A program made the translations under genes and the position numbers. A stretch of 33,660 nt of DNA from Amycolatopsis thailandensis (GTDB lineage: Bacteria; Actinomycetota; Actinomycetes; Mycobacteriales; Pseudonocardiaceae), in assembly GCF_002234405.1 (NCBI RefSeq), contig NZ_NMQT01000149.1, positions 1-33,660 on the forward strand, in the 5' to 3' direction. A model generated the notes under the pieces. It was not told the origin of the DNA. It made no database searches and saw only the letters and a list, made by a program, of their open reading frames with translations. Shown in pieces: positions 7,387 to 15,228 of the stretch; within the stretch, counting starts at the first letter, position 1; each line of letters starts with the position of its first letter.

Positions 7387-7992
7387 TCAGCCGAGACGGC
7401 GACCCAGGTCTTCTCGTCCGTTCCACGCGGTCAGCAGCGTGTAGGCCAGCGTCGTCATCAGCGGCGCGGCGAGCATGATCCACGGCGATTCGATCTGCGG
7501 CGCCTTCGCGATGATGTCCCCGACGGCGGGCGCCGAAGTGATCTCGTAGCGGCCGTTGGCGAACGAGACGCCCATCGTCGTGCCCAGCCAGCCCGCGAGG
7601 GTCGCGCCGCCGGTCGCCGCGATCAGCACGACCGGGCCGCGGCGCTCCCGCAGCAACCAGGTCACGATGCCGATCAGCAGCCCGGCGCCGAGCGCGAGGA
7701 AGCCGTAGATGGCGAGGTCGTCGAAACGGTGCCAGCTCTCGAGTTCCAGTGGCGCGAGGCCGCCGCGGTCGTTGATCACCCGCATCCGCTGCGGCGGCGC
7801 GAGCCGAGACCACAGCCAGGCCAGCGGAAACCCGAGCAGCCCCGCCGTGGACAGCACGCTGACCGCGGGCAGCAGATCCGCCTTGACGACGACCTTGGGG
7901 TGCGGGCGGCGTGGCTTCGGCAGCACGGGCACCGACCAGGGATCGGGCACGCTGGAAGACAGGTGTGCCGGTTTGCCCGTCGTCTCGCCCAA
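7387..7992 (-). CDS. DUF2567-like membrane protein
   Basis: This protein of about 201 residues has a soluble Pro-rich N-terminus (PDPWSVPVLPKPRRPHP) and then four or so hydrophobic segments: LLPAVSVLSTAGLLGFPLAWLW, IYGFLALGAGLLIGIVTWLL, VLIAATGGATLAGWLG and a C-terminal WIMLAAPLMTTLAYTLL. This fits the actinobacterial DUF2567 family, whose role is unknown. I prefer the TTG at 7992 because GGGAGGAG sits six bases before it. The open frame extends upstream to 8109, but that would run through one arm of a large palindrome and has no good SD. Its position next to bsaP and bioB matches my memory of the mycobacterial order (Rv1589-Rv1591). Any link to biotin synthesis is only positional. Confidence 0.75.
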   Translation of the reverse strand: MGETTGKPAHLSSSVPDPWSVPVLPKPRRPHPKVVVKADLLPAVSVLSTAGLLGFPLAWLWSRLAPPQRMRVINDRGGLAPLELESWHRFDDLAIYGFLALGAGLLIGIVTWLLRERRGPVVLIAATGGATLAGWLGTTMGVSFANGRYEITSAPAVGDIIAKAPQIESPWIMLAAPLMTTLAYTLLTAWNGREDLGRRLG

Positions 7993-8071
7993 CCCGGACT
8001 CCTCCCTCACGCTGCTTGTGCAGAGCGTAACCAATGACGCTCCCAGCGCACGCAACCCGGCACGCATCTCT

Positions 8072-8135
8072 CGCGTTTCGTCCTCTGGATGCGGTAGATG
8101 CGCGTGCAACTAACGCATTTAGAGGACGAAACGCG
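8072..8135. terminator. Large inverted repeat downstream of bsaP
   Basis: Fifteen-base arms (8072-8086 and 8121-8135, CGCGTTTCGTCCTCT and its complement) pair perfectly. After a two-base mismatch an inner ATGCG/CGCAT stem (8089-8093 and 8114-8118) continues the helix. It begins 5 bp after the bsaP stop on the minus strand and precedes the DUF2567-like gene. It is a probable terminator or dispersed intergenic palindrome. Confidence 0.65.
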
Positions 8136-8140
8136 CAAAG

Positions 8141-8344
8141 TCAGCCGGCGAGTTCACCGTGACGGCTGCATCGGGCCGTCCAGCCCACCGGGGTGATCTG
8201 GACGACCATCCGCCGCGCGCAGAACGTGCAGTAGCGCGGCGGTTCGAGTGCCGTTCTCGGGTTGTGACAGGCGGAATGTTCCGCGCCACCGTCGGACGTC
8301 TGTCCACAGTGGACGCAGAACGCCGGTCGGTCAGAGGACGTCAC
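8141..8344 (-). CDS. bsaP: Biotin synthase auxiliary protein, small Cys-rich
   Basis: This 67-residue protein has six cysteines: CVHC near the N-terminus (Cys10, Cys13), Cys26, CTFC (Cys39, Cys42) and Cys58. Size, cysteine pattern and position directly after bioB match the actinobacterial BsaP family, whose mycobacterial member is reported to be needed for BioB activity, probably by helping regenerate its iron-sulfur cluster. The GTG start at 8342-8344 overlaps the end of bioB by 14 bases, so it is translationally coupled in equal copy with BioB. A large inverted repeat follows the stop. The alternative is an unspecified zinc-ribbon protein, but the context favours BsaP. Confidence 0.78.
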   Translation of the reverse strand: MTSSDRPAFCVHCGQTSDGGAEHSACHNPRTALEPPRYCTFCARRMVVQITPVGWTARCSRHGELAG

Positions 8345-9347
8345 TGATCGCCTTCACCGGCATCTTCAGCTCGTCGAGCATCTCCAGGTCCGCGGTGGCC
8401 GGGCGGCCGAGGTTGGTCAGGTAGTTGCCGACGATGATCGCGTTGATGCCGCCGAGCATGCCCTGCTTGGTGCCCAGGTCGCCGAAGGTCAGCTCACGGC
8501 CGCCGGAGAAGCGGAGCAGCGGACGCGGCATCGCCAGCCGGAACGCGGCCACGGTGCGCAGCGCGTCCTTGCCCTCGACGACCTCGTAGCCCTCGTACGG
8601 CGTCCCCGGCTGCGGGATGAGGAAGTTCATCGTGCATTCGTCCGGGTTCAGCTCGGCCAGCTGCGCGGCGAACTCGGCGCGCTGTTCGACGCTCTCCCCC
8701 ATGCCGATGATGCCGCCGCAGCAGACCTCCATGCCCGCCTCGCGGATCATCCGCAGGGTCTCCCAGCGCTCTTCCCACGTATGCGTGGTGACGACGTTCG
8801 CGAAGTGCGAGCGCGCGGTCTCCAGGTTGTGGTTGTAGCGGTGCACGCCCATCTCGACGAGCTCGTCGACCTGCTCCTGCGTGAGCATGCCGAGCGAGCA
8901 GGCGATCTGGATGTCGTTGCCGTCCTCGCGGATGGCCTTGATCCCCTCGCGGACCTGCGAGAGCAGCCGCTTGTCGGGGCCGCGGACGGCGGCGACGATG
9001 CAGAACTCGGTCGCGCCGGTCTCGGCGGTCTGGCGGGCGGCCTTGACCAGGCCGGGGATGTCCAGCCACGCCGAACGCACCGGCGTCGGGAAGCGCCCGG
9101 ACTGCGAGCAGAAGTGGCAGTCCTCGGGGCAGCCGCCGGTCTTGAGGCTGATGATGCCCTCGACCTCGACCTCGGGGCCGCACCAGCGCATCCGGACCTC
9201 GTGGGCCAGCGCCAGCAGGTCGGTCAGGTGGTCGTCGTCGAGCTTCAGGACCTCGACGAGCTGCTCTTCGCTGAGCCCGACACCACGCTCGAGGACCTGG
9301 TCACGCGCCACGGCGAGGATGTCGACGGTCTCCGGGGCTGTGGTCAC
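8331..9347 (-). CDS. bioB: Biotin synthase
   Basis: This 338-residue radical SAM enzyme inserts sulfur into dethiobiotin, the last step of biotin synthesis. The radical SAM cysteine motif CPEDCHFC is at residues 73-80 and binds the [4Fe-4S] cluster. Later cysteines (ACSLGM, EVCCGGIIGMGE) and the conserved Arg near LLRFSGGRE fit the auxiliary cluster site. I chose GTG 9347 (VTTAPETVD) because GGAG precedes it at a proper distance; the frame stays open to 9401 but lacks support there. It sits 84 bp after bioD on the same strand and overlaps bsaP at its 3' end. Confidence 0.97.
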   Translation of the reverse strand: MTTAPETVDILAVARDQVLERGVGLSEEQLVEVLKLDDDHLTDLLALAHEVRMRWCGPEVEVEGIISLKTGGCPEDCHFCSQSGRFPTPVRSAWLDIPGLVKAARQTAETGATEFCIVAAVRGPDKRLLSQVREGIKAIREDGNDIQIACSLGMLTQEQVDELVEMGVHRYNHNLETARSHFANVVTTHTWEERWETLRMIREAGMEVCCGGIIGMGESVEQRAEFAAQLAELNPDECTMNFLIPQPGTPYEGYEVVEGKDALRTVAAFRLAMPRPLLRFSGGRELTFGDLGTKQGMLGGINAIIVGNYLTNLGRPATADLEMLDELKMPVKAISDVL

Positions 9348-9431
9348 GAGGCGGCTCCTGTTCGGGGTGGGGCGGTAGTGCGAAGGCACATCATCGTGCA
9401 CGACCGGGCGCCTCGGTGACAGCGACGCAGG

Positions 9432-10154
9432 TCACTTCTGGGCCGAGGCGCGGCCGACGAAGCATTCCGGGTCGAACTCCCCGCCGAACCACGGCGAGAG
9501 ACCCGCCCTGGCCTTGGCGGCGAACTCCTCGGGCCCGGCGTCCCCGAGACCGGCGGGCAGCACGCCCAGCAGCGGGGCGCCGGCGGCGACCGGCAGGTCC
9601 TGCAGGTTCGACACCGACGCCAGATCCGGGTCTTCGGGCCACGAGCCGATGATGACCCCGGCGACGGTGAGGCCGCGTTTGGTCGCGACCTCGGCGGTCA
9701 GGGCGGTCGCGTTGAGCGTGCCCAGCCCGGCCTCGGCCACGACGATCACCAGCGCGCCGAGCGACCAGGCGACGTCGGCGAGCGAGGCGCCGTCGGCGTC
9801 GAACCGGACCAGCAGCCCGCCCGCGCCCTCGATGAGGGTGAGGTCGTGCTCGCCGTTCAGGTCGCTCGCGGCCGCGGCGATCTCGCTCGGCGGCAGCGTC
9901 GGCAGGCCCGAAAGCCTGGACGCCGCCTCCGGCGACAGCGGATCCGGGTATCGCCGCAGCTCACGAGTGGTGACCGGCCCGGCGAGCCGGAGGACGTCGG
10001 CGAGATCACCCGGCTCGTCCGGTCCGACTCCGGTCTGCGCCGGTTTCAGGACGGCGACGCGTTGGCCCTGCCCGGCGGCCAGCGCGGCGATGGCGGCGGT
10101 GGTGATCGTCTTGCCGACACCCGTACCGGTGCCGGTTATGACCAGCATGCTCAC
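9432..10154 (-). CDS. bioD: Dethiobiotin synthetase
   Basis: This 240-residue ATP-dependent enzyme forms the ureido ring of dethiobiotin from 7,8-diaminopelargonate and CO2. The P-loop GTGTGVGKT is at residues 8-16. KPAQTG and the IEGAGGLLV segment are typical of BioD. The start is taken as GTG 10154, with ATG 10148 as the alternative. TAAGTT ends eight bases before the GTG and there is no SD, so a leaderless transcript is likely. It lies downstream of two SulP-carbonic anhydrase fusions and upstream of bioB. BioD consumes CO2, so the neighbouring carbonic anhydrase domains are a suggestive but unproven association. Confidence 0.95.
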   Translation of the reverse strand: MSMLVITGTGTGVGKTITTAAIAALAAGQGQRVAVLKPAQTGVGPDEPGDLADVLRLAGPVTTRELRRYPDPLSPEAASRLSGLPTLPPSEIAAAASDLNGEHDLTLIEGAGGLLVRFDADGASLADVAWSLGALVIVVAEAGLGTLNATALTAEVATKRGLTVAGVIIGSWPEDPDLASVSNLQDLPVAAGAPLLGVLPAGLGDAGPEEFAAKARAGLSPWFGGEFDPECFVGRASAQK

Positions 10155-10162
10155 GTAGGAAC

Positions 10163-10203
10163 AACTTAGTGGGTCCGGATCGAGTCCCACTGAACGGCGT
10201 CCG
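10163..10203 (-). promoter_or_regulatory. Candidate bioD promoter with TGAAC-N3-GTCC site
   Basis: On the minus strand TAAGTT (10163-10168) is a plausible -10 for a leaderless bioD. On the plus strand TGAACGGCGTCC (10191-10202) resembles the TGAAC-N3-GTTAC motif described for the BioQ repressor of actinobacterial biotin genes and would overlap the -35 region. A second TGAAC-N3-GTCC lies at 12448-12459, upstream of the first SulP gene. Both are imperfect matches. Confidence 0.3.
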
Positions 10204-12438
10204 TTAGCCCCCGGAAGTGGTGACGGCCCCGACCGGTGTGAACGACGGGCTCTCGTCATCCGACAGGTAGACCTGCGCCGCCCCGACGTCGAAGTACATG
10301 CCGGTCAGGTGGAGCTCGCCGCGCGCCTCCGCCTCGGCGATCAGCGGGTAGTGGCGCAGGTGCTCCAGCTGCTGCAGCACGTTCTGCAGCGCCAGCCGGT
10401 TGACCTCCGTGTCCGGGCGTTCGCCGTCGAGGGTCACCGAGACCTTGCGCTGGGCGCTCGGCTCGGCGTGCTTCAGCCAGGACACCAGCATCGGCGCGCC
10501 GTCGGGGGCACCGGTGACCAGCGCCTGCATCGCGCCACAGCCGGAATGCCCGCAGACCACGATCTCACGCACCTTCAGCACGCCGACGGCGAACTCGACG
10601 GTGGCGCCCATCGACGGGTCGGCCCGGCGGGCGGGCACGAGGTTCCCGATGTTGCGGACGGTGAACAGGTCCCCGGGACCGCTCGTGGTGATCATGTTCG
10701 GCACGATCCGCGCGTCACCGCAGGTGATGAACAGGGTGTGCGGCGACTGTCCGCCCGCCAGCTTGCTGAGCGCGGGCTGCATGAGCGCGGCCGTGCGCCG
10801 CTGGAACTCGGTCGCGCCGCGCAGCGTCGGCCCGCCACGCTGACCGGGCAGTTCGACGTCCTTGGCCTGCCAGTCGGACCACGGCGCGAGGAACCGCGGC
10901 ACCGAACGCGCGGCGGCCGTCCTGGACAGGGTGGGATCGCCGGATTTGCCGTTGGCGAACCACGGATGCCCGACCTCGTCGACGATCACCTCGCCGCCGG
11001 CGCGTTCGTGTCCCTGCTGCCAGTTCGAAAGGCTCTCGAAGGCGGCGTGGTCGAGATAGTCGACGACGAGCTCCAGGGTCACCTTCGCGCCGTCGGGCAC
11101 GGTCGCGAGCACCCGGCTGAGCCTCGGCACCGAAAGGAAGGTCAGGACACCTTCGACGACGACGCGCCATTCGTCACCGTCGCGTTCGGCGTGGATCCCG
11201 GACCACACGGTGCGCCGCAGCATCAGCAGCACCGAAAGCCCGATGCCGAGCAGAACGCCGGTGAGCAGGTCGAAGACGACGACGCCGGCGAGCGTCACCA
11301 GGTACAGCCCCAGGTCGCCGTGCTTGAGGACCTGCTTGATGTGGCCGGGGTTCACCAGTTTCGCGCCGACGTGGACGAGCAGTCCGGCCAGCGCGGCGAG
11401 CGGGATGTTCTGGATCAGCCCGGCGAACGCGGCGACGAACACCAGGATCCAGACCCCGTGCAGGACCGCCGAAGCGCGGGTGCGGGCACCGGCGGCGACG
11501 TTGGTCGAGCTGCGGACGATCACGCCGGTGACCGGGAGTCCGCCCAGCGCGCCGGAGGTCATGTTCGCGGTGCCCTGTCCGATCAGTTCGCGGTCGAGGT
11601 TCGACCGCGGCCCGGTGTGCATCTTGTCGACCGCGACGGCCGACAGCAGGCTCTCCACGCTCGCGATCAGGGCGATGGTGATGACCGCGAGGGCGAACGC
11701 GCCCCAGCCGGTGTCCGGGAATTCGGGCGCGAAACGGATGTTGAGCAGGTCACCGGGCAGGTTGACGCGGGGCAGGGTCATTCCGGCGACGACGGACAGC
11801 ACGGTCACCAGCGCGATCGCGGCGAGCGGGCCCGGCACCTTGCGGACGGACTTGGGCAGCCGCGGCCACAGCAGCAGGATGCCGATGGTGAGCACGCCGA
11901 TCAGCGCGGCGGTGTCGTGGTGGCCGACGATCTGCGCGGGCAGTTCGGCGATGTTCTTGAGCGCGGAGCTCTGCGCCGATCCGCCCAGGACGACGTGGAG
12001 CTGGCCGAGGACGATCGTGACGCCGATACCGGCGAGCATGCCGTGCACGATGGCGGGCGAGATCGCGAGCGCCGCGCGGGCGATGCGGCTCAGCCCGAGC
12101 AGGATCTGGAGCGCCCCCGCGGCGACGGTGATCGCACAGGTGGTCGCCCAGCCGAAGGTCGCGATCGTCTCGGCCATGATCACCGTCAGACCGGCGGCCG
12201 GGCCGCTGACCTGCAGCGGGGAGCCGCCGAGGGCTCCGGCGACCACACCTCCCACCACGGCCGCGATCAGCCCCGCGACGATCGGCGCCCCTGACGCGAG
12301 AGCGATCCCGAGCGAGAGCGGGACGGCGACGAGGAACACCACCAACGAGGCGGGCAGGTCGTGACGGAGCACGGCGAGAGGTTTCTTGGACACCAACATG
12401 ATCACCAGGAAACTGGTGATTTGTCCGCTATGCACCAC
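10204..12438 (-). CDS. SulP anion transporter-STAS-beta carbonic anhydrase fusion (copy 1)
   Basis: This protein of about 744 residues combines three parts. A SulP/SLC26 membrane domain (about 20-400) starts with LRHDLPASLVVFLVAVPLSLGIALASGAP. A STAS-like domain (about 425-500) includes FLSVPRLSRVL and YLDHAAFESL. A C-terminal beta-carbonic anhydrase domain (about 545-744) has the zinc motifs CGDAR (near residue 572) and CGHSGCGAM (near 628). It probably moves bicarbonate or sulfate and interconverts CO2 and bicarbonate at the inner membrane face. The layout matches mycobacterial Rv3273. The start is uncertain: GTG 12438 or ATG 12399; an 8-bp inverted repeat (12401-12420) lies between them. 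It sits between its own paralogue and bioD. Confidence 0.93.
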   Translation of the reverse strand: MVHSGQITSFLVIMLVSKKPLAVLRHDLPASLVVFLVAVPLSLGIALASGAPIVAGLIAAVVGGVVAGALGGSPLQVSGPAAGLTVIMAETIATFGWATTCAITVAAGALQILLGLSRIARAALAISPAIVHGMLAGIGVTIVLGQLHVVLGGSAQSSALKNIAELPAQIVGHHDTAALIGVLTIGILLLWPRLPKSVRKVPGPLAAIALVTVLSVVAGMTLPRVNLPGDLLNIRFAPEFPDTGWGAFALAVITIALIASVESLLSAVAVDKMHTGPRSNLDRELIGQGTANMTSGALGGLPVTGVIVRSSTNVAAGARTRASAVLHGVWILVFVAAFAGLIQNIPLAALAGLLVHVGAKLVNPGHIKQVLKHGDLGLYLVTLAGVVVFDLLTGVLLGIGLSVLLMLRRTVWSGIHAERDGDEWRVVVEGVLTFLSVPRLSRVLATVPDGAKVTLELVVDYLDHAAFESLSNWQQGHERAGGEVIVDEVGHPWFANGKSGDPTLSRTAAARSVPRFLAPWSDWQAKDVELPGQRGGPTLRGATEFQRRTAALMQPALSKLAGGQSPHTLFITCGDARIVPNMITTSGPGDLFTVRNIGNLVPARRADPSMGATVEFAVGVLKVREIVVCGHSGCGAMQALVTGAPDGAPMLVSWLKHAEPSAQRKVSVTLDGERPDTEVNRLALQNVLQQLEHLRHYPLIAEAEARGELHLTGMYFDVGAAQVYLSDDESPSFTPVGAVTTSGG
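12401..12420. repeat. 8-bp inverted repeat at the start of SulP copy 1
   Basis: ATCACCAG (12401-12408), a 4-nt loop and CTGGTGAT (12413-12420) form a perfect hairpin just upstream of ATG 12399 on the minus strand. If translation starts there, the hairpin replaces a good SD and could act as an operator or translational control element. If translation starts at 12438 it is coding. Confidence 0.4.
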
Positions 12439-12684
12439 CTGATCGAGTGAACATCGTCCTTCAGAAGGGTGGCGTGGCCCACGTTCGGGCCGTTTTGTTG
12501 CCTGGAGATGGCGTCGATGTTGCGAAAAGCCTTAAGTCCTCCCGGATCCTGGGAAATAACGGTCGGCCGCCCGGCCAACGGAGCTGAGGCGTCTGCACCG
12601 CTCTGGCCGCCAGGTCACGACCTTCGGGATCGCCCCTTCACGGACAGCAGGCGGGCACGCGGCGGCACCGAGTCGGTCGAGGGG

Positions 12685-12730
12685 GTCGTGAGTGGCAAGT
12701 GGGGTTAGAACGACACTTGCCACTCACGAC
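12685..12730. repeat. Intergenic palindrome, GTGAGTGGC family (copy A)
   Basis: Seventeen-base perfect arms (12685-12701 and 12714-12730) around a 12-nt loop containing GTTAGAAC. It begins directly after the stop of the second SulP gene on the minus strand, so it probably terminates that transcript. It shares the outer GTCGTGAGTGGC/GCCACTCACGAC and the central GTTAGAAC with copies at 21915 and 23033. Confidence 0.8.
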
Positions 12731-14989
12731 TCAGGACTTCACCGGTGAAGCGGCCGAAGTGAACGACCGGTGCGCCGCGTCGAGCAGGTACACGTTCGCT
12801 TTCCCGACGTCGAAGTACATGCCCGTCAGCCAGAGTTCGCCCCGCGCCAGCGCGGCCTCGACCACCGGGTACGAGCGCAGGTTTTCCAGTTGCTGCACCA
12901 CGTTGTGCAGGGCGAGCCGATCACCCTCCTGTGCGGGGCGGGCGCCGTCGAGCAGCACCGGCCCTTCACTGGCCTGGCGCCGCATCGTCGCCTCACCGTG
13001 GCGCAGCCAGCCACCGAGGTGCGCGAGCCCGGTGGGCGCGTCGCCGAGCAACGCCTTCATCGCCCCGCAACCGGAATGCCCGCACACCACCACTTCCCGC
13101 ACGTTCAGCAGACCGACGGCGTACTCGATCGCCGCCCCCACCGAGAAATCCGCTTCGGCGCCGGCGTGCGGGACGAGGTTCCCGATGTTCCGCACGGTGA
13201 ACAGGTCCCCCGGCCCGCTGGTCGTGATCAGGTTCGGCACGATCCGCGCGTCGCCACAGGTGACGAACAACGTGTGCGGCTGCTGGCCGTTCGCCAGCCC
13301 GTCCCAGGTGCTCCGCAGCAGCGGCGCCGTCCGGCGCTGGAATTCCGAGGCGCCACGGCACAACGGGACGCTGCCTCCGCGCTGGCTCGGCAGTTCGAGG
13401 TGTTCCGCCTGCCATTCCGACCACGGCGCGAGCCAGCGCGGCACCACCCGGGAGGCGACACCGCGGCGCACGGTCGGCACACCGGCCTTGCCGCGTTCGA
13501 ACCATGGATGCCCGATCTCGTCGACGATCACGACTCCCCCGGCGCGTTCGTACGCGCGCTGCCAGCCGCGCAGGCAGTCGAAAGCGGCGTGGTCGAGGTA
13601 GTCGACGAAGAGCTCCAGCGTCACTTCCGAACGCGCGGGGACTTCGGCCAGGACGGTCGTGAGCCTTGGCACGGAAAGGAAGGTGAGCGCGCCTTCGATG
13701 ACGACGCGCGTCCGCGAACCGTCCTGTTCGACGTGGATCCCGGAGAACAGCATCCGGCGCAGCATCAGCGCGAGCGCCACCGCGATCCCCGCGGCGACGC
13801 CGGTGAGCAGGTTGACGGCGACAGCGCCGAGCAGGGTCGCGAGGTAGACCGGCAGGTCGCCGTGGCGGCGGACCTCGCGCAGATTGGTGACATTGACCAG
13901 TTTCGCGCCGACGTAGACGAGGAGACCGGCGAGCGCGGCGAGCGGGATCAGTCGCAGCGCGCCCGCCAGGAACAGGCAGCAGCCGAGGATCCAGACGCTG
14001 TGCAGGATCGCCGACGCCCGGGTGCGGGCGCCCGCTTCGAAGTTGGTCATGGTGCGCACGACGACGCCGGTGACCGGGAACCCGCCGAGCGATCCGGCGG
14101 CGACGTTCGCCAGGCCCTGGCCGATCAGCTCACGGTTGAGGTCGGTGCGCGGCCCATCGCGCAGCTTGTCGATGGAGACGGCGGAAAGCAGGCTCTCCAG
14201 GCTGGCGATGAGCGCGATGGAGAGGACGGCGGCGATGATCGCCGCCCAGGACCCGGACGGCGCCTCGGGCACGAAACCCAGCCCTGGCAAGCCGTTCGGG
14301 AGGTCGACGCGCGGCAGGTCCAGGCCGGCCGCGACGGAAAGGCCGGTCGCCAGCGCGACGGCGGCGAGCGGACCGGGAACGCGGCGCACCGAACGCGGCA
14401 TCCGGGTCCACGCCAGCAGCACGCCGACGGTGACGACGCCGACGAGCGCGGCCTGGTCGTGGTGGCCGACGATCCGGCCCGGCAGCGCGAGGATGTTCGC
14501 GATCGTGGAGCTTCCCGCGACCCCGCCGAGCACGACGTGCAACTGGCCGAGGACGAGGATCAGCCCGATCCCGGCGAGCAGGCCGTGCACGATGGCCGGG
14601 GAGATGGCCAGTGCGGCGCGGGCGACCCGGCTGACGCCGAAGAGGATCTGCACCACGCCCGCCGCTGCGGTGATCGCGCAGGTGGCGGCCCAGCCGAAGG
14701 CGGAGATGGTCTCCGCGATGACGATGGTCAGCGCGGCGGACGGGCCGCTGACCTGGAGAACGGAAGCACCGAAGAGGCTCGCGACGACGCCGCCGACGAC
14801 GGCGGAGATGAGTCCGGCGAGCAGAGGGGCTCCGGCGGCGTGTGCGACGCCGAGCGAAAGCGGGACGGCCACGAGGAAGACGACGACCGAAGCCGGGAGG
14901 TCGTGGCGAAGGTTCTTCAGGAGGGTCGATGTGGGATTGCGGCGGCCCGGAGGCCCGGTGTCGTGCTCGTCACCAACGATGTCGATCAT
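12731..14989 (-). CDS. SulP anion transporter-STAS-beta carbonic anhydrase fusion (copy 2)
   Basis: This 752-residue paralogue of the next gene downstream has the same three-part architecture: SulP membrane domain starting at LRHDLPASVVVFLVAVPLSLG, STAS-like segment (FLSVPRLTTVLAEVP, YLDHAAFDCL), and a carbonic anhydrase domain with CGDARIVPN (near residue 578) and CGHSGCGAM (near 635). All visible zinc ligands are intact in both copies. The N-terminal 25 residues (MIDIVGDEHDTGPPGRRN) are unique to this copy. The transporter and anhydrase parts are similar along their whole length, indicating a tandem duplication, but the copies are divergent enough to be old. The stop abuts a palindromic repeat. 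Confidence 0.93.
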   Translation of the reverse strand: MIDIVGDEHDTGPPGRRNPTSTLLKNLRHDLPASVVVFLVAVPLSLGVAHAAGAPLLAGLISAVVGGVVASLFGASVLQVSGPSAALTIVIAETISAFGWAATCAITAAAGVVQILFGVSRVARAALAISPAIVHGLLAGIGLILVLGQLHVVLGGVAGSSTIANILALPGRIVGHHDQAALVGVVTVGVLLAWTRMPRSVRRVPGPLAAVALATGLSVAAGLDLPRVDLPNGLPGLGFVPEAPSGSWAAIIAAVLSIALIASLESLLSAVSIDKLRDGPRTDLNRELIGQGLANVAAGSLGGFPVTGVVVRTMTNFEAGARTRASAILHSVWILGCCLFLAGALRLIPLAALAGLLVYVGAKLVNVTNLREVRRHGDLPVYLATLLGAVAVNLLTGVAAGIAVALALMLRRMLFSGIHVEQDGSRTRVVIEGALTFLSVPRLTTVLAEVPARSEVTLELFVDYLDHAAFDCLRGWQRAYERAGGVVIVDEIGHPWFERGKAGVPTVRRGVASRVVPRWLAPWSEWQAEHLELPSQRGGSVPLCRGASEFQRRTAPLLRSTWDGLANGQQPHTLFVTCGDARIVPNLITTSGPGDLFTVRNIGNLVPHAGAEADFSVGAAIEYAVGLLNVREVVVCGHSGCGAMKALLGDAPTGLAHLGGWLRHGEATMRRQASEGPVLLDGARPAQEGDRLALHNVVQQLENLRSYPVVEAALARGELWLTGMYFDVGKANVYLLDAAHRSFTSAASPVKS

Positions 14990-15228
14990 GGGGGCAGGAA
15001 ACCCGATCGACGCGCAAAAGTCTGCTACGCAAAGGTTTCTCAGGTTTGCTTGTGCGCCGAAGAACTAGGGCATAACACCTTTTCGCGACAAAACGCCCGA
15101 GAAGGGTCCCGAACGGACTCGCCCGTTCGCTTGACCACGACCACCCCGCGACCACGCTCTGTACCCAGCGTGGCCTTTGCGGATTGCTGTGGCCGCCGTC
15201 ACACTCTTTCGGTTGAATTCAGCCCGTT

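Noticed and set aside
10309..12294. 661-codon plus-strand open frame opposite SulP copy 1
   Set aside because: Same shadow effect as for copy 2; low-complexity composition.
12439..12684. Small open frames in the gap before SulP copy 1 (e.g. 12469-12708 plus, 12532-12723 minus)
   Set aside because: No SD, no recognisable domain, and both run into the palindromic repeat.
12685..12730. Palindromes considered as CRISPR repeats or IS ends
   Set aside because: Copies are kilobases apart with no regular spacers, and no transposase or cas gene is visible.
14990..15228. Gap between SulP copy 2 and bioA examined for RNA genes or riboswitch
   Set aside because: Only a pair of AAACCT direct repeats and weak -35/-10 candidates were seen; no tRNA cloverleaf or known riboswitch core.
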